Of a stretch of 64,000 bases of DNA, positions 6,702 to 20,588 are shown piece by piece. The stretch is taken from positions 22,729,932-22,793,931 of the forward strand of contig OX419337.1 in assembly GCA_948470475.1 (NCBI GenBank), given 5' to 3'. The notes beneath the pieces were generated by a model, which saw nothing but the letters and a program-made list of their open reading frames with translations, was not told the DNA's origin and searched no databases. Every line of letters starts with the position of its first letter. Position 1 is the first letter of the stretch. A program made the translations under genes and the position numbers. The DNA is from Galaxea fascicularis. Lineage: Eukaryota > Cnidaria > Anthozoa > Scleractinia > Euphylliidae.

Positions 6702-9700
6702 ATCTTAGGCGATTTTCTCGGTTAATATAAGAGCTCTAGCGTTGTAACTTGGACTACATGTTTATCTCATTGCCTTCTTTATAGCCAGCAAGAAAAATCT
6801 ACCAAAATATTCATTTTCTAACAGAAATTACCACATCAATATTGAAACAATGGTATTTGAATTTTGCTTGATTTTGCCCATTGACCAATTTCTATTGTTT
6901 AAAATATCATAAGCGATTTTCTCGGTTAATATAAGAGCTCTAGCGTTGTAACTTGGACTACATGTTTATCTCATTGCCTTCTTTAAAGCCAGCAAGAAAC
7001 ATCTACCAAAATCCTCATTTTTAAAAAGAAATTACCAGATCAATATTGAAACAATGGTATTTGACTTTTGCTCGATTTTGCCCATTGACCAATTTCTATT
7101 GTTTCAATAATCCTTGGCGATTTTCTCGTTTAATATAAGAGCTTTAGCGTTGTAACTTGGACTACATGTTTATCTCATTGCCTTCTTTATAGCCAGCAAG
7201 AAAAATCCACCAAAATCCTCATTTTCAAACAGAAATTACCAGATCAATATTGAAACAATAGTATTTGAATTTTGGTCGATTTTGCCCATTGACCAATTTC
7301 TATTGTTTCAATAATCATAGGCGATTTTCTCGGTTAATATAAGAGCTCTAGCGTTGTAACTTGGACTACATGTTTATCTCATTGCCTTCTTTATAGCGAG
7401 CAAGAACAATCTACCAAAATCTTCATTTTCAAACAGAAATTATCAGATCAATATTGAAACAAGGGTATTTGAATTTTGCTCGATTTTGCCCATTGACCAA
7501 TTTCTATTGTTTCAATAATCATAGGCGATATAGCGAGCAAGAACAATCTACCAAAATCTTCATTTTCAAACAGAAATTACCAGATCAATATTGAAACAAT
7601 GATATTTTAATTTTGCTCGATTTTGCCCATTGACCAATTTCTATTGTTTCAATAATATAAGAGCTCTAGCGTTGTAACTTGGACTACATGTTTATCTCAT
7701 TGCCTTCTTTATAGCCAGCAAGAAAAATCTACCAAAATCTTCATTTTCAAACGGAAATTACCACCTCAATATTGAAACAATAGTATTTGAATTTGGTCGA
7801 TTTTGCCCATTGACCAATTTCTATTGTTTCAATAATCATAGGCGATTTTCTCGGTTAATATAAGAGCTCTAGCGTTGTAACTTGGACTACATGTTTATCT
7901 CATTGCCTTCTCTATAGCCAGCACGAAAAATCCACCAAAATCCTCATTTTCAAACAGAAATTATCAGATCAATATTGAAACAAGGGTATTTGAATTTTGC
8001 TCGATTTTGCCCATTGACCAATTTCTATTGTTTCAATAATCATAGGCGATTTTCTCGGTTAATATAAGAGCTCTAGCGTTGTAACTTGGACTACATGTTT
8101 ATCTCATCGCCTTCTTTATAGCCAGCAAGAACAATCTACCAAAATCCTCATTTTCAAACAGAAATTACCAGATCAATATTGAAACAATAATATTTGAATT
8201 TTGCTCGATTTTGCCCATTGACCAATTTCTATTGTTTCAATAATCATAGGCGATTTTCTCGGTTAATATAAGAGCTCTAGCGTTGTAACTTGGACTACAT
8301 GTTTATCTCATTGCCTTCTTTATAGCCAGCAAGAAAAATCCACCAAAATCCTCATTTTCAAACAGAAATTATCAGATCAATATTGAAACAAGGGTATTTG
8401 AATTTTGCTCGATTTTGCCCATTGACCAATTTCTATTGTTTCAATAATCATACGCGATTTTCTCGGTTAATATAAGAGCTCTAGCGTTGTAACTTGGACT
8501 ACATGTTTATCTCATCGCCTTCTTTATAGCCAGCAAGAACAATCTACCAAAATCCTCATTTTCCAACAGAAATTACCAGATCAATATTGAAACAATGATA
8601 TTTGAATTTTGCTCGATTTTGCCCATTGACCAATTTCTATTGTTTCAATAATCATAGGCGATTTTCTCGGTTAATATAAGAGCTCTAGCGTTGTAACTTG
8701 GACTACATGTTTATCTCATTGCCTTCTTTATAGCCAGCAAGAAAAATCCACCAAAATCCTCATTTTCAAACAGAAATAACTAGATCAATATTGAAACAAT
8801 GGTATTTGAATTTTGCTCGATTTTGCCCATTGACCAATTTCTATTGTTTTAATGATCATAGGAGATTTCTTTGGTTAATATAAGAGCTCTAGCGTTGTAA
8901 CTTGGACTACATGTTTATCTCATTGCCTTCTTTATAGCCAGCAAGAAAAATCCACCAAAATCCTCATTTTCAAACAGAAATAACTAGATCAATATTGAAA
9001 CAATTGTATTTGAATTTTGCTCGATTTTGCCCATTGACCAATTTCTATTGTTTCATTAATCATAGGCGATTTTCTCGGTTAATATAAGAGCTCTACCGTT
9101 GTAACTTGGACTACATGTTTATCTCATTGCCTTCTTTATAGCGAGCAAGAAAAATCCACCAAAATCCTCATTTTCAAACAGAAATTATCAGATCAATATT
9201 GAAACAATGGTATTTGAATTTTGCTCGATTTTGCCCATTGACCAATTTCTATTGTTTGAATGATCATAGGCGATTTTCTCGGTTAATATAAGAGCTCTAG
9301 CGTTGTAACTTGGACTACATGTTTATCTCATTGCCTTCTTTAAAGCCAGCAAGAAAAATCTACCAAAATCCTCATTTTCAAACAGAAATTACCAGATCAA
9401 TATTGAAACAATGGTATTTGACTTTTGCTCGATTTTGCCCATTGACCAATTTCTATTGTTTCAATAATCATAGGCGATTTTCTCGGTTAATATAAGAGCT
9501 CTAGCGTTGTAACTTGGACTACATGTTTATCTCATTGCCTTCTTTATAGCCAGCAAGAAAAATCATTAAAACAATGGTTTTTGAATTTTGCTCGATTTTT
9601 CCCATTGACCAATTTATATTGTTTCAATAATCCTAGGCGCTTTTCTTGGTTTATATAAGAGCTCTAGCGTTGTAACTTGGACTACATGTTTATCTCATTG

Positions 9701-12499
9701 CCTTCTTTATAGCCAGCAAGAAAAATCCACCAAAATCCTCATTTTCAAACAGAAATTATCAGATCAATATTGAAACAAGGGTATTTGAATTTTGCTCGAT
9801 TTTGCCCATTGACCAATTTCTATTGTTTCAATAATCATACGCGATTTTCTCGGTTAATATAAGAGCTCTAGCGTTGTAACTTGGACTACATGTTTATCTC
9901 ATCGCCTTCTTTATAGCCAGCAAGAACAATCTACCAAAATCCTCATTTTCCAACAGAAATTACCAGATCAATATTGAAACAATGATATTTGAATTTTGCT
10001 CGATTTTGCCCATTGACCAATTTCTATTGTTTCAATAATCATAGGCGATTTTCTCGGTTAATATAAGAGCTCTAGCGTTGTAACTTGGACTACATGTTTA
10101 TCTCATTGCCTTCTTTATAGCCACCAAGAAAAATCCACCAAAATCCTCATTTTCAAACAGAAATTACCAGATCAATATTGAAACAATGGTATTTGAATTT
10201 TGCTCGATTTTGCCCATTGACCAATTTCTATTGTTTTAATGATCATAGGAGATTTCTTTGGTTAATATAAGAGCTCTAGCGTTGTAACTTGGACTACATG
10301 TTTATCTCATTGCCTTCTTTATAGCCACCAAGAAAAATCCACCAAAATCCTCATTTTCAAACAGAAATAACTAGATCAATATTGAAACAATGGTATTTGA
10401 ATTTTGCTCGATTTTGCCCATTGACCAATTTCTATTGTTTCAATAATCATAGGCGATTTTCTCGGTTAATATAAGAGCTCTAGCGTTGTAACTTGGACTA
10501 CATGTTTATCTCATTGCCTTCTTTATAGCGAGCAAGAAAAATCCACCAAAATCCTCATTTTCAAACAGAAATTATCAGATCAATATTGAAACAATGGTAT
10601 TTGAATTTTGCTCGATTTTGCCCATTGACCAATTTCTATTGTTTGAATGATCATAGGCGATTTTCTCGGTTAATATAAGAGCTCTAGCGTTGTAACTAGG
10701 ACTACATGTTTATCTCATTGCCTTCTTTAAAGCCAGCAAGAAAAATCTACCAAAATCCTCATTTTCAAACAGAAATTACCAGATCAATATTGAAACAATG
10801 GTATTTGACTTTTGCTCGATTTTGCCCATTGACCAATTTCTATTGTTTCAATAATCATAGGCGATTTTCTCGGTTAATATAAGAGCTCTAGCGTTGTAAC
10901 TTGGACTACATGTTTATCTCATTGCCTTCTTTATAGCCAGCAAGAAAAATCATTAAAACAATGGTTTTTGAATTTTGCTCAATTTTTCCCATTGACCAAT
11001 TTATATTGTTTCAATAATCCTAGGCGATTTTCTTGGTTTATATAAGAGCTCTAGCGTTGTAACTTGGACTACATGTTTATCTCATTGCCTTCTTTATAGC
11101 CAGCAAGAAAAAACCGTAATCTTAGGCGATTTTCTCGGTTAATATAAGAGCTCTAGCGTTGTAACTTGGACTACATGTTTATCTCATTGCCTTCTTTATA
11201 GCCAGCAAGAAAAATCTGCCAAAATCTTCATTTTCTAACAGAAATTACCACATCAATATTCAAACAATGGTATTTGAATTTTGCTTGATTTTGCCCATTG
11301 ACCAATTTCTATTGTTTAAAATATCATAAGCGATTTTCTCGGTTAATATAAGAGCTCTAGCGTTGTAACTTGGACTACATGTTTATCTCATTGCCTTCTT
11401 TAAAGCCAGCAAGAAAAAATCTACCAAAATCCTCATTTTTAAAAAGAAATTACCAGATCAATATTGAAACAATGGTATTTGACTTTTGCTCGATTTTGCC
11501 CATTGACCAATTTCTATTGTTTCAATAATCATAGGCGATTTTCTCGGTTAATATAAGAGCTCTAGCGTTGTAACTAGGACTACATGTTTATCTCATTGCC
11601 TTCTTTAAAGCCAGCAAGAAAAATCCCCCAAAATCCTCATTTTCAAACAGAAATTACTAGATCAATATTGGAACAATGGTATTTGAATTTTGCTCGATTT
11701 TGCCCATTGACCAATTTCTATTGTTTCAATAATCATAGGCGATTTTCTCGGTTAATATAAGAGCTCTAGAGCTGTAACTTGGACTACATGTTTATCTAAT
11801 CGCCTTTTTTATAGCCAGCAAGAAAAATCTTCCAAAATCTTCATTTTCAAAGAGAAATTACCACATCAATATTGAAACAATGGTATTTGAATTTTGCTCG
11901 ATTTTGCCCATTGACCAATTTCTATTGTTTCAATGATCATAGGCGATTTTCTCGGTTAATATAAGAGCTCTAGCGTTGTAACTTGGACTACATGTTTATC
12001 TCATTGCCTTCTTTATAGCCAGCAAGAAAAATCTACCAAAATCTTCATTTTCAAACAGAAATTACCAGATCAATATTGAAACAATGGTATTTGAATTTTG
12101 CTCGATTTTGCCCATTGACCAATTTCTATTGTTTCAATAATCATAGGCCATATTCTCGGTTAATATAAGAGCTCTAGCGTTGTAACTTGGACTACATGTG
12201 TATCTCATTGCCTTCTTTATAGCCAGCAAGAAAAATCTACCAAAATCCTCATTTTCAAACAGAAATAACTAGATCAATATTGAAACAATGGTATTTGAAT
12301 TTTGCTCGATTTTGCCCATTGACCAATTTCTATTGTTTGAATGATCATAGGCGATTTTCTCGGTTAATATAAGAGCTCTAGCGTTGTAACTAGGACTACA
12401 TGTTTATCTCATTTCCTTCTTTATAGCCAGCAAGAAAAATCCACCAAAATCCTCATTTTTAAACAGAAATTACTAGATCAATATTGAAACAATGGTATT

Positions 12500-14000
12500 T
12501 GAATTTTGCTCGATTTTGCCCATTAACTAATCTCTGTTTTAATAATCATAGGCGATTTTCTCGGTTAATATAAGAGCTCTAGCGTTGTAACTTGGACTAC
12601 ATGTTTATCTCATTGCCTTCTTTATAGCCAGCAAGAAAAATCTACCAAAATCCTCATTTTCAAACAGAAATTACCAGATCAATATTGAAACAATGGTATT
12701 TAAATTTTGCTCGATTTTGCCCATTGACCAATTTCTATTGTTTCAATAATCATAGGCGATTTTCTCGGTTAATATAAGAGCTCTAGCGTTGTAACTTGGA
12801 ATACATGTTTATCTCATTGCCTTCTTTATAGCCAGCAAGAACAATCTACCAAAATCCTCATTTTCAAACAGAAATTACCAGATCAATATTGAAACAATGG
12901 TATTTGAATTTTGCTCGATTTTGCCCATTGACCAATTTCTATTGTTTGAATGATCATAGGCGATTTTCTCGGTTAATATAAGAGCTCTAGCGTTGTAACT
13001 AGGACTACATGTTTATCTCATTTCCTTCTTTATAGCCAGCAAGAACAATCTACCAAAATCCTCATTTTTAAACAGAAATTACTAGATCAATATTGAAACA
13101 ATGGTATTTGAATTTTGCTCGATTTTGCCCATTAACTAATCTCTGTTTTAATAATCATAGGCGATTTTCTCGGTTAATATAAGAGCTCTAGCGTTGTAAC
13201 TTGGACTACATGTTTATCTCATTGCCTTCTTTATAGCCAGCAAGAAAAATCTACCAAAATCTTCATTTCCTAACAGAAATTACCAGATCAATATTGAAAC
13301 AATGGTATTTGAATTTTGCTCGATTTTGCCCATTGACCAATTTCTATTGTTTGAATGATCATAGGCGATTTTCTCGGTTAATATTAGAGTTCTAGCGTTG
13401 TAACTTGGACTACATGTTTATCTCATTGCCTTCTTTATAGCCAGCAAGAACAATCTACCAAAATCCTCATTTTCAAACAGAAATTACCAGATCAATATTG
13501 AAACAATGGTATTTGAATTTTGCTCGATTTTGCCCATTGACCAATTTCTATTGTTTGAATGATCATAGGCGATTTTCTCGGTTAATATAAGAGCTCTAGC
13601 GTTGTAACTAGGACTACATGTTTATCTCATGTCCTTCTTTATAGCCAGCAAGAACAATCTACCAAAATCCTCATTTTTAAACAGAAATTACTAGATCAAT
13701 ATTGAAACAATGGTATTTGAATTTTGCTCGATTTTGCCCATTAACTAATCTCTGTTTTAATAATCATAGGCGATTTTCTCGGTTAATATAAGAGCTCTAG
13801 CGTTGTAACTAGGACTACATGTTTATCTCATTTCCTTCTTTATAGCCAGCAAGAACAATCTACCAAAATCCTCATTTTTAAACAGAAATTACTAGATCAA
13901 TATTGAAACAATGGTATTTGAATTTTGCTCGATTTTGCCCATTAACTAATCTCTGTTTTAATAATCATAGGCGATTTTCTCGGTTAATATAAGAGCTCTA
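12500..14000 (+). repeat. Monomers with a 3-bp shorter dyad arm
   Basis: Four monomers (near 12523, 13130, 13741 and 13939) read CATTAACTAATCTCTG then TTTTAATAATC instead of the usual CATTGACCAATTTCTATTG. They lose the CCAAT core and 3 bp. The CTTCATTTCCTAACAG variant at 13261 and 14071 is offset by 810 bp, which is four units minus two of these 3-bp losses, showing a recent local duplication. Confidence 0.8.
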
Positions 14001-15070
14001 GCGTTGTAACTTGGACTACATGTTTATCTCATTGCCTTCTTTATAGCCAGCAAGAAAAATCTACCAAAATCTTCATTTCCTAACAGAAATTACCAGATCA
14101 ATATTGAAACAATGGTATTTGAATTTTGCTCGATTTTGCCCATTGACCAATTTCTATTGTTTGAATGATCATAGGCGATTTTCTCGGTTAATATTAGAGT
14201 TCTAGCGTTGTAACTTGGACTACATGTTTATCTCATTGCCTTCTTTATGGCCAGCAAGAAAAATCTACCAAAATCCTCATTTTCAAACAGAAATTACCAG
14301 ATCAATATTGAAACAATGGTATTTGAATTTTGCTCGATTTTGCCCATTGACCAATTTCTATTGTTTCAATGATCATACGCGATTTTCTCGGTTAATATAA
14401 GAGCTCTAGCGTTGTAACTTGGACTACATGTTTATCCATTGCCTTCTTTATAGCCAGCAAGAAAAATCCACCAAAATCCTCATTTTCAAACAGAAATTAT
14501 CAGATCAATATTGAAACAATGGTATTTATATTTTGCTTAATTTTGCCCATTGACCAATTTCTATTGTTTCAATAATCATAGGCGATTTTCTCGGTTAATA
14601 TAAGAGCTCTAGCGTTGTAACTTGGACTACATGTTTATCTCATTGCCTTCTTTATAGCCAGCAAGAAAAATCCACCAAAATCCTCATTTTCAAACAGAAA
14701 TTACCAGATCAATATTGAAACAATGGTATTTAAATTTTGCTCGATTTTGCCCATTGACCAATTTCTATTGTTTCAATAATCATAGGCGATTTTCTCGGTT
14801 AATATAAGAGCTCTAGCGTTGTAACTTGGACTACATGTTTATCTCATTGCCTTCTTTATAGCCAGCAAGAACAATCTACCAAAATCCTCATTTTCAAACA
14901 GAAATTACCAGAGCAATATTAAAACAATGGTATTTGAATTTTGCTTGATTTTGCCAATTGACCAATTTCTATTGTTTCAATAATCATAGGCGATTTTCTC
15001 GGTTAATATAAGAGCTCTAGCGTTGTAACTTGGAATACATGTTTATCTCATTGCCTTCTTTATAGCCAGC

Positions 15071-18000
15071 AAACAATAATCTACCAAAATCCTCATTTTC
15101 AAACAGAAATTACCAGATCAATATTGAAACAATGGTATTTGAATTTTGCTCGATTTTGGCCATTGACCAATTTCTATTGTTTCAATAATCATAGGCGATT
15201 TTCTCGGTTAATATAAGAGCTTTATCGTTGTAACTTGGACTACATGTTTATCTCATTGCCTTCTTTAAAGCCAGCAAGAAAAATCTACCAAAATCCTCAT
15301 TTTCAAACAGAAATTACCAGATCAATGTTGAAAGAATGGTATTTGAATTTTGCTCGATTTTGCCTATTGACCAATTTCTATTGTTTCAATAATCATAGGC
15401 GATTTTCTCGGTTAATATAAGAGCTCTAGCGTTGTAACTTCGACTACATGTTTATCTCATTGCCTTCTTTAAAGCCAGCAAGAAAAATCTACCAAAATCC
15501 TCATTTTCAAACAGAAATTACCAGATCAATATTGAAACAACGGTATTTGAATTTTGCTCGATTTTGCCCATTGACTAATCTCTGTTTCAATAATCATAGG
15601 CGATTTTCTCGGTTAATATAAGAGCTCTAGCGTTGTAACTTGGACTACATGTTTATCTCATTGCCTTCTTTATAGCCAGCAAGAACAATCTACCAAAATC
15701 CTCATTTTCAAACAGAAATTACCAGAGCAATATTAAAACAATGGTATTTGAATTTTGCTTGATTTTGCCAATTGACCAATTTCTATTGTTTCAATAATTA
15801 TAGGCGATTTTCTCGCTTAATATAAGAGCTCTAGCGTTGTAACTTGGACTACATGTTTATCTCATTGCCTTCTTTATACCCAGCAACAGAAATCTACCAA
15901 AATCCTCATTTTCAAACAGAAATTACCAGATCAATATTGAAACAATGGTTTTTGAATTTTGCTCGATTTTGCCCATTGACCAATTTCTATTGTTTCAATA
16001 ATCATAGGCGATTTTCTCGGTTAATATAAGAGCTCTAGCGTTGTAACTTGGACTACATGTTTATCTCATTGCCTTCTTTATAGCGAGCAGGAAAAATCCA
16101 CCAAAATCCTCATTTTCAAACAGAAATTACCAGATCAATATTGAAACAATGGTATTTGAATTTTGCTCGATTTTGCCCATTGACCAATTTCTATTGTTTC
16201 AATAATCATAGGCGATTTTCTCGGTTAATATAAGAGCTCTAGCGTTGTAACTTGGACTACATGTTTATCTCATTGCCTTCCTTAAAGCCAGCAAGAAAAA
16301 TCCACCAAAATCGTCATTTTCAAACAGAAATTACCAGATCAATATTGAAACAATGGTATTTGAATTTTGCTCGATTTTGCCCATTGACCAATTTCTATTG
16401 TTTTAATGATCATAGGCAATTTTTGCGGTTAATATAAGAGCTCTAGCGTTGTAACTTGGACTACATGTTTATCTCATTGCCTTCTTTATAGCCAGCAAGA
16501 AAAATCTACCAAAATCCTCATTTTCAAACAGAAATTACCAGATCAATATTGAAACAATGGTATTTAAATTTTGCTCGATTTTGCCCATTGACCAATTTCT
16601 ATTGTTTCAATAATCATAGGCGATTTTCTCGGTTAATATAAGAGCTCTAGCGTTGTAACTTGGAATACATGTTTATCTCATTGCCTTCTTTATAGCCAGC
16701 AAGAACAATCTACCAAAATCCTCATTTTTAAACAGAAATTACCAGATCAATATTGAAACAATGGTATTTGAATTTTGCTCGATTTTGCCCATTGACCAAT
16801 CTCTATTGTTTCAATAATCATAGGCGATTTTCTCGGTTAATATAAGAGCTCTAGCGTTGTAACTTGGACTACATGTTTATCTCATTGCCTTCTTTATAGC
16901 CAGCAAGAAAAATCTACTAAAATCCTCATTTTCAAACAGAAATTACCAGATCAATATTGAAACAATGGTATTTGAATTTTGCTCGATTTTGCCCATTGAC
17001 CAATTTCTATTGTTTCAATAATCATAGGCGATTTCTCGGTTAATATAAGAGGTCTAACGTTCTAACTTGGACTACATGTTTATCTCATTGCCTTCTTTAT
17101 AGCCAGCAAGAAAAATCTACCAAAATCCTTATTTTCAAACAGAAATTACCAGAGCAATATTAAAACAATGGTATTTGAATTTTGCTCGATTTTGCCCATT
17201 GACCAATTTCTAGTGTTTCAATGATCATAGGCGGTTTTCTCGGTTAATATAAGAGCTCTAGCGATGTAACTTGGACTACATGTTTATCTCATTGCCTTCT
17301 TTATAGCCAGCAAGAAAAATCCACCAAAATCCTCATTTTCAAACAGAAATTACCAGATCAATATTGAAACAATGGTATTTAAATTTTGCTCGATTTTGCC
17401 CATTGACCAATTTCTATTGTTTCAATAATCATAGGCGATTTTCTCGGTTAATATAAGAGCTCTAGCGTTGTAACTTGGACTACATGTTTATCTCATTGCC
17501 TTCTTTATAGCCAGCAAGAAAAATCTACCAAAATGCTCATTTTCAAACAGAAATTACCAGATCAATATTAAAACAATGGTATTTGAATTTTGCTCGATTT
17601 CGCCCATTGACCAATTTCTATTGTTTCAATCATCATAGGCGATTTCTCGGTTAATATAAGAGGTCTAGCGTTGTAACTTGGAATACATGTTTATCTCATT
17701 GCCTTCTTTATAGCCAGCAAGAAAAATCTACCAAAATCCTCATTTCAGAAATTACCAGATCAATATTGAAACAATGGTATTTGAATTTTGCTCGATTTTG
17801 CCCATTGACCAATTTCTATTGTTTTAATAATCATAGGCGATTGTCTCGGTTAATATAAGAGCTCTAGCGTTGTAACTTGGACTACATGTTTATCTCATTG
17901 CCTTCTTTATATCCAGCAAGAAAAATCTACTAAAATCCTCATTTTCAAAAAGAAATTACCAGATCAATATTGAAACAATGGTATTTGAATTTTGCTCGAT

Positions 18001-20588
18001 TTTGCCCATGGACCAATTTCTATTGTTTCAATAATCATAGGCGATTTCTCGGTTAATATAAGAGGTCTAACGTTCTAACTTGGACTACATGTTTATCTCA
18101 TTGCCTTCTTTATAGCCAGCAAGAAAAATCTACCAAAATCCTCATTTTCAAACAGAAATTACCAGAGCAATATTAAAACAATGGTATTTGAATTTTCCTC
18201 GATTTTGCCCATTGACCAATTTCTATTGTTTCAATAATCATAGGCGATTTTCTCGGTTAATATAAGAGCTCTAGCGTTGTAACTTGGACTACATGTTTAT
18301 CTCATTGCCTTCTTTATAGCCAGCAAGAACAATCTACCAAAATCCTCATTTTCAAACAGAAATTACCAGAGCAATATTAAAACAATGGTATTTGAATTTT
18401 GCTTGATTTTGCCAATTGACCAATTTCTATTGTTTCAATAATTATAGGCGATTTTCTCGCTTAATATAAGAGCTCTAGCGTTGTAACTTGGACTACATGT
18501 TTATCTCATTGCCTTCGTTATAGCCAGCAAACAATAATCTACCAAAATCCTCATTTTCAACCAGAAATTACCAGATCAATATTGAAACAATGGTATTTGA
18601 ATTTTGCTCGATTTTGCCCATTGACCAATTTCTATTGTTTCAATAATCATAGGCGATTTTCTCGGTTAATATAAGAGCCTTATCGTTGTAACTTGGACTA
18701 CATGTTTCTCTCATTGCCTTCTTTAAAGCCAGCAAGAAAAATCTACCAAAATCCTCATTTTCAAACAGAAATTACCAGATCAATGTTGAAAGAATGGTAT
18801 TTGAATTTTGCTCGATTTTGCCTATTGACCAATTTCTATTGTTTCAATAATCATAGGCGATTTTCTCGGTTAATATAAGAGCTCTAGCGTTGTAACTTCG
18901 ACTACATGTTTATCTCATTGCCTTCTTTAAAGCCAGCAAGAAAAATCTACCAAAATCCTCATTTTCAAACAGAAATTACCAGATCAATATTGAAACAATG
19001 GTATTTGAATTTTGCTCGATTTTGCCCATTGACTAATCTCTGTTTCAATAATCATAGGCGATTTTCTCGGTTAATATAAGAGCTCTAGCGTTGTAACTTG
19101 GACCACATGTTTATCTCATCGCCTTCTTTATAGCCAGCAACAGAAATCTACCAAAATCCTCATTTTCAAACAGAAATTACCAGATCAATATTGAAACAAT
19201 GGTTTTTGAATTTTGCTCGATTTTGCCCATTGACCAATTTCTATTGTTTCAATAATCATAGGCGATTTTCTCGGTTAATATAAGAGCTCTAGCGTTGTAA
19301 CTTGGACTACATGTTTATCTCATTGCCTTCTTTATAGCGAGCAGGAAAAATCCACCAAAATCCTCATTTTCAAACAGAAATTACCAGATCAATATTGAAA
19401 CAATGGTATTTGAATTTTGCTCGATTTCGCCCATTGACCAATTTCTATTGTTTCAATCATCATAGGCGATTTCTCGGTTAATATAAGAGGTCTAGCGTTG
19501 TAACTTGGAATACATGTTTATCTCATTGCCTTCTTTATAGCCAGCAAGAACAATCTACCAAAATCCTCATTTTCAAACAGAAATTACCAGATCAATATTG
19601 AAACAATGGTATTTGAATTTTGCTCGATTTTGCCCATTGACCAATTTCTATTGTTTTAATAATCATAGGCGATTTTCTCGGTTAATATAAGAGCTCTAGC
19701 GTTGTAACTTGGACTACATGTTTATCTCATTGCCTTCTTTATATCCAGCAAGAAAAATCTACTAAAATCCTCATTTTCAAAAAGAAATTACCAGATCAAT
19801 ATTGAAACAATGGTATTTGAATTTTGCTCGATTTTGCCCATGGACCAATTTCTATTGTTTCAATAATCATAGGCGCTTTCTCGGTTAATATAAGAGGTCT
19901 AACGTTCTAACTTGGACTACATGTTTATCTCATTGCCTTCTTTATAGCCAGCAAGAAAAATCTTGGTTAATATAAGAGCTCTAGCGTTGTAACTTGGACC
20001 ACATGTTTATCTCATCGCCTTCTTTATAGCCAGCAACAGAAATCTACCAAAATCCTCATTTTCAAACAGAAATTACCAGATATATATTGAAACAATGGTT
20101 TTTGAATTTTGCTCGATTTTGCCCATTGACCAATTTCTATTGTTTCAATAATTATAGGCGATTTTCTCGCTTAATACAAGAGCTCTAGCGTTGTAACTTG
20201 GACTACATGTTTATCTCATTGCCTTCGTTATAGCCAGCAAACAATAATCTACCAAAATCCTCATTTTCAACCAGAAATTACCAGATCAATATTGAAACAA
20301 TGGTATTTGAATTTTGCTCGATTTTGCCCATTGACCAATTTCTATTGTTTCAATAATCATAGGCGATTTTCTCGGTTAATATAAGAGCTTTATCGTTGTA
20401 ACTTGGACTACATGTTTATCTCATTGCCTTCTTTAAAGCCAGCAAGAAAAATCTACCAAAATCCTCATTTTCAAACAGAAATTACCAGATCAATGTTGAA
20501 AGAATGGTATTTGAATTTTGCTCGATTTTGCCTATTGACCAATTTCTATTGTTTCAATAATCATAGGCGATTTTCTCGGTTAATATAA
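15071..20588 (+). repeat. Higher-order repeat domain, offsets 3458 and 1710 bp
   Basis: The AAACAATAATC variant appears at 15071, 18529 and 20239, and a linked AATGTTGAAAGAATGG variant follows each. Offsets are 3458 (17 units minus 10 bp) and 1710 bp. Overlapping it, a TTCCTTAAAGCC plus TCGTCATTTTC variant monomer recurs near 16278, 21244 and 21856 (offsets 4966 and 612, the latter exactly three units). Confidence 0.8.
19951..19972 (+). repeat. Truncated monomer (about 128-bp deletion)
   Basis: GCAAGAAAAATCT runs straight into TGGTTAATATAAG, dropping the whole dyad/CCAAT half of the unit. This is the shortest monomer noticed in the array. Confidence 0.8.

Larger units (their letters stand above)
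4361..11116 (+). repeat. Higher-order repeat domain, offsets 3030 and 1387 bp
   Basis: Rare variants recur at exact offsets. The TTATAGCGAG variant is at 4361 and 7391, and the AATCATTAAAAC deletion monomer is at about 6531 and 9561 (both 3030 bp). The latter recurs about 10948, and the TCATACGCG variant is at about 8448 and 9835 (both 1387 bp). The AAAAAACCGT deletion monomer at 6691 and 11108 is offset by 4417, the sum of the two. The 3030-bp unit corresponds to 16 monomers minus about 233 bp of internal deletions. Successive segmental duplications, each copying earlier deletions, explain this. Confidence 0.85.
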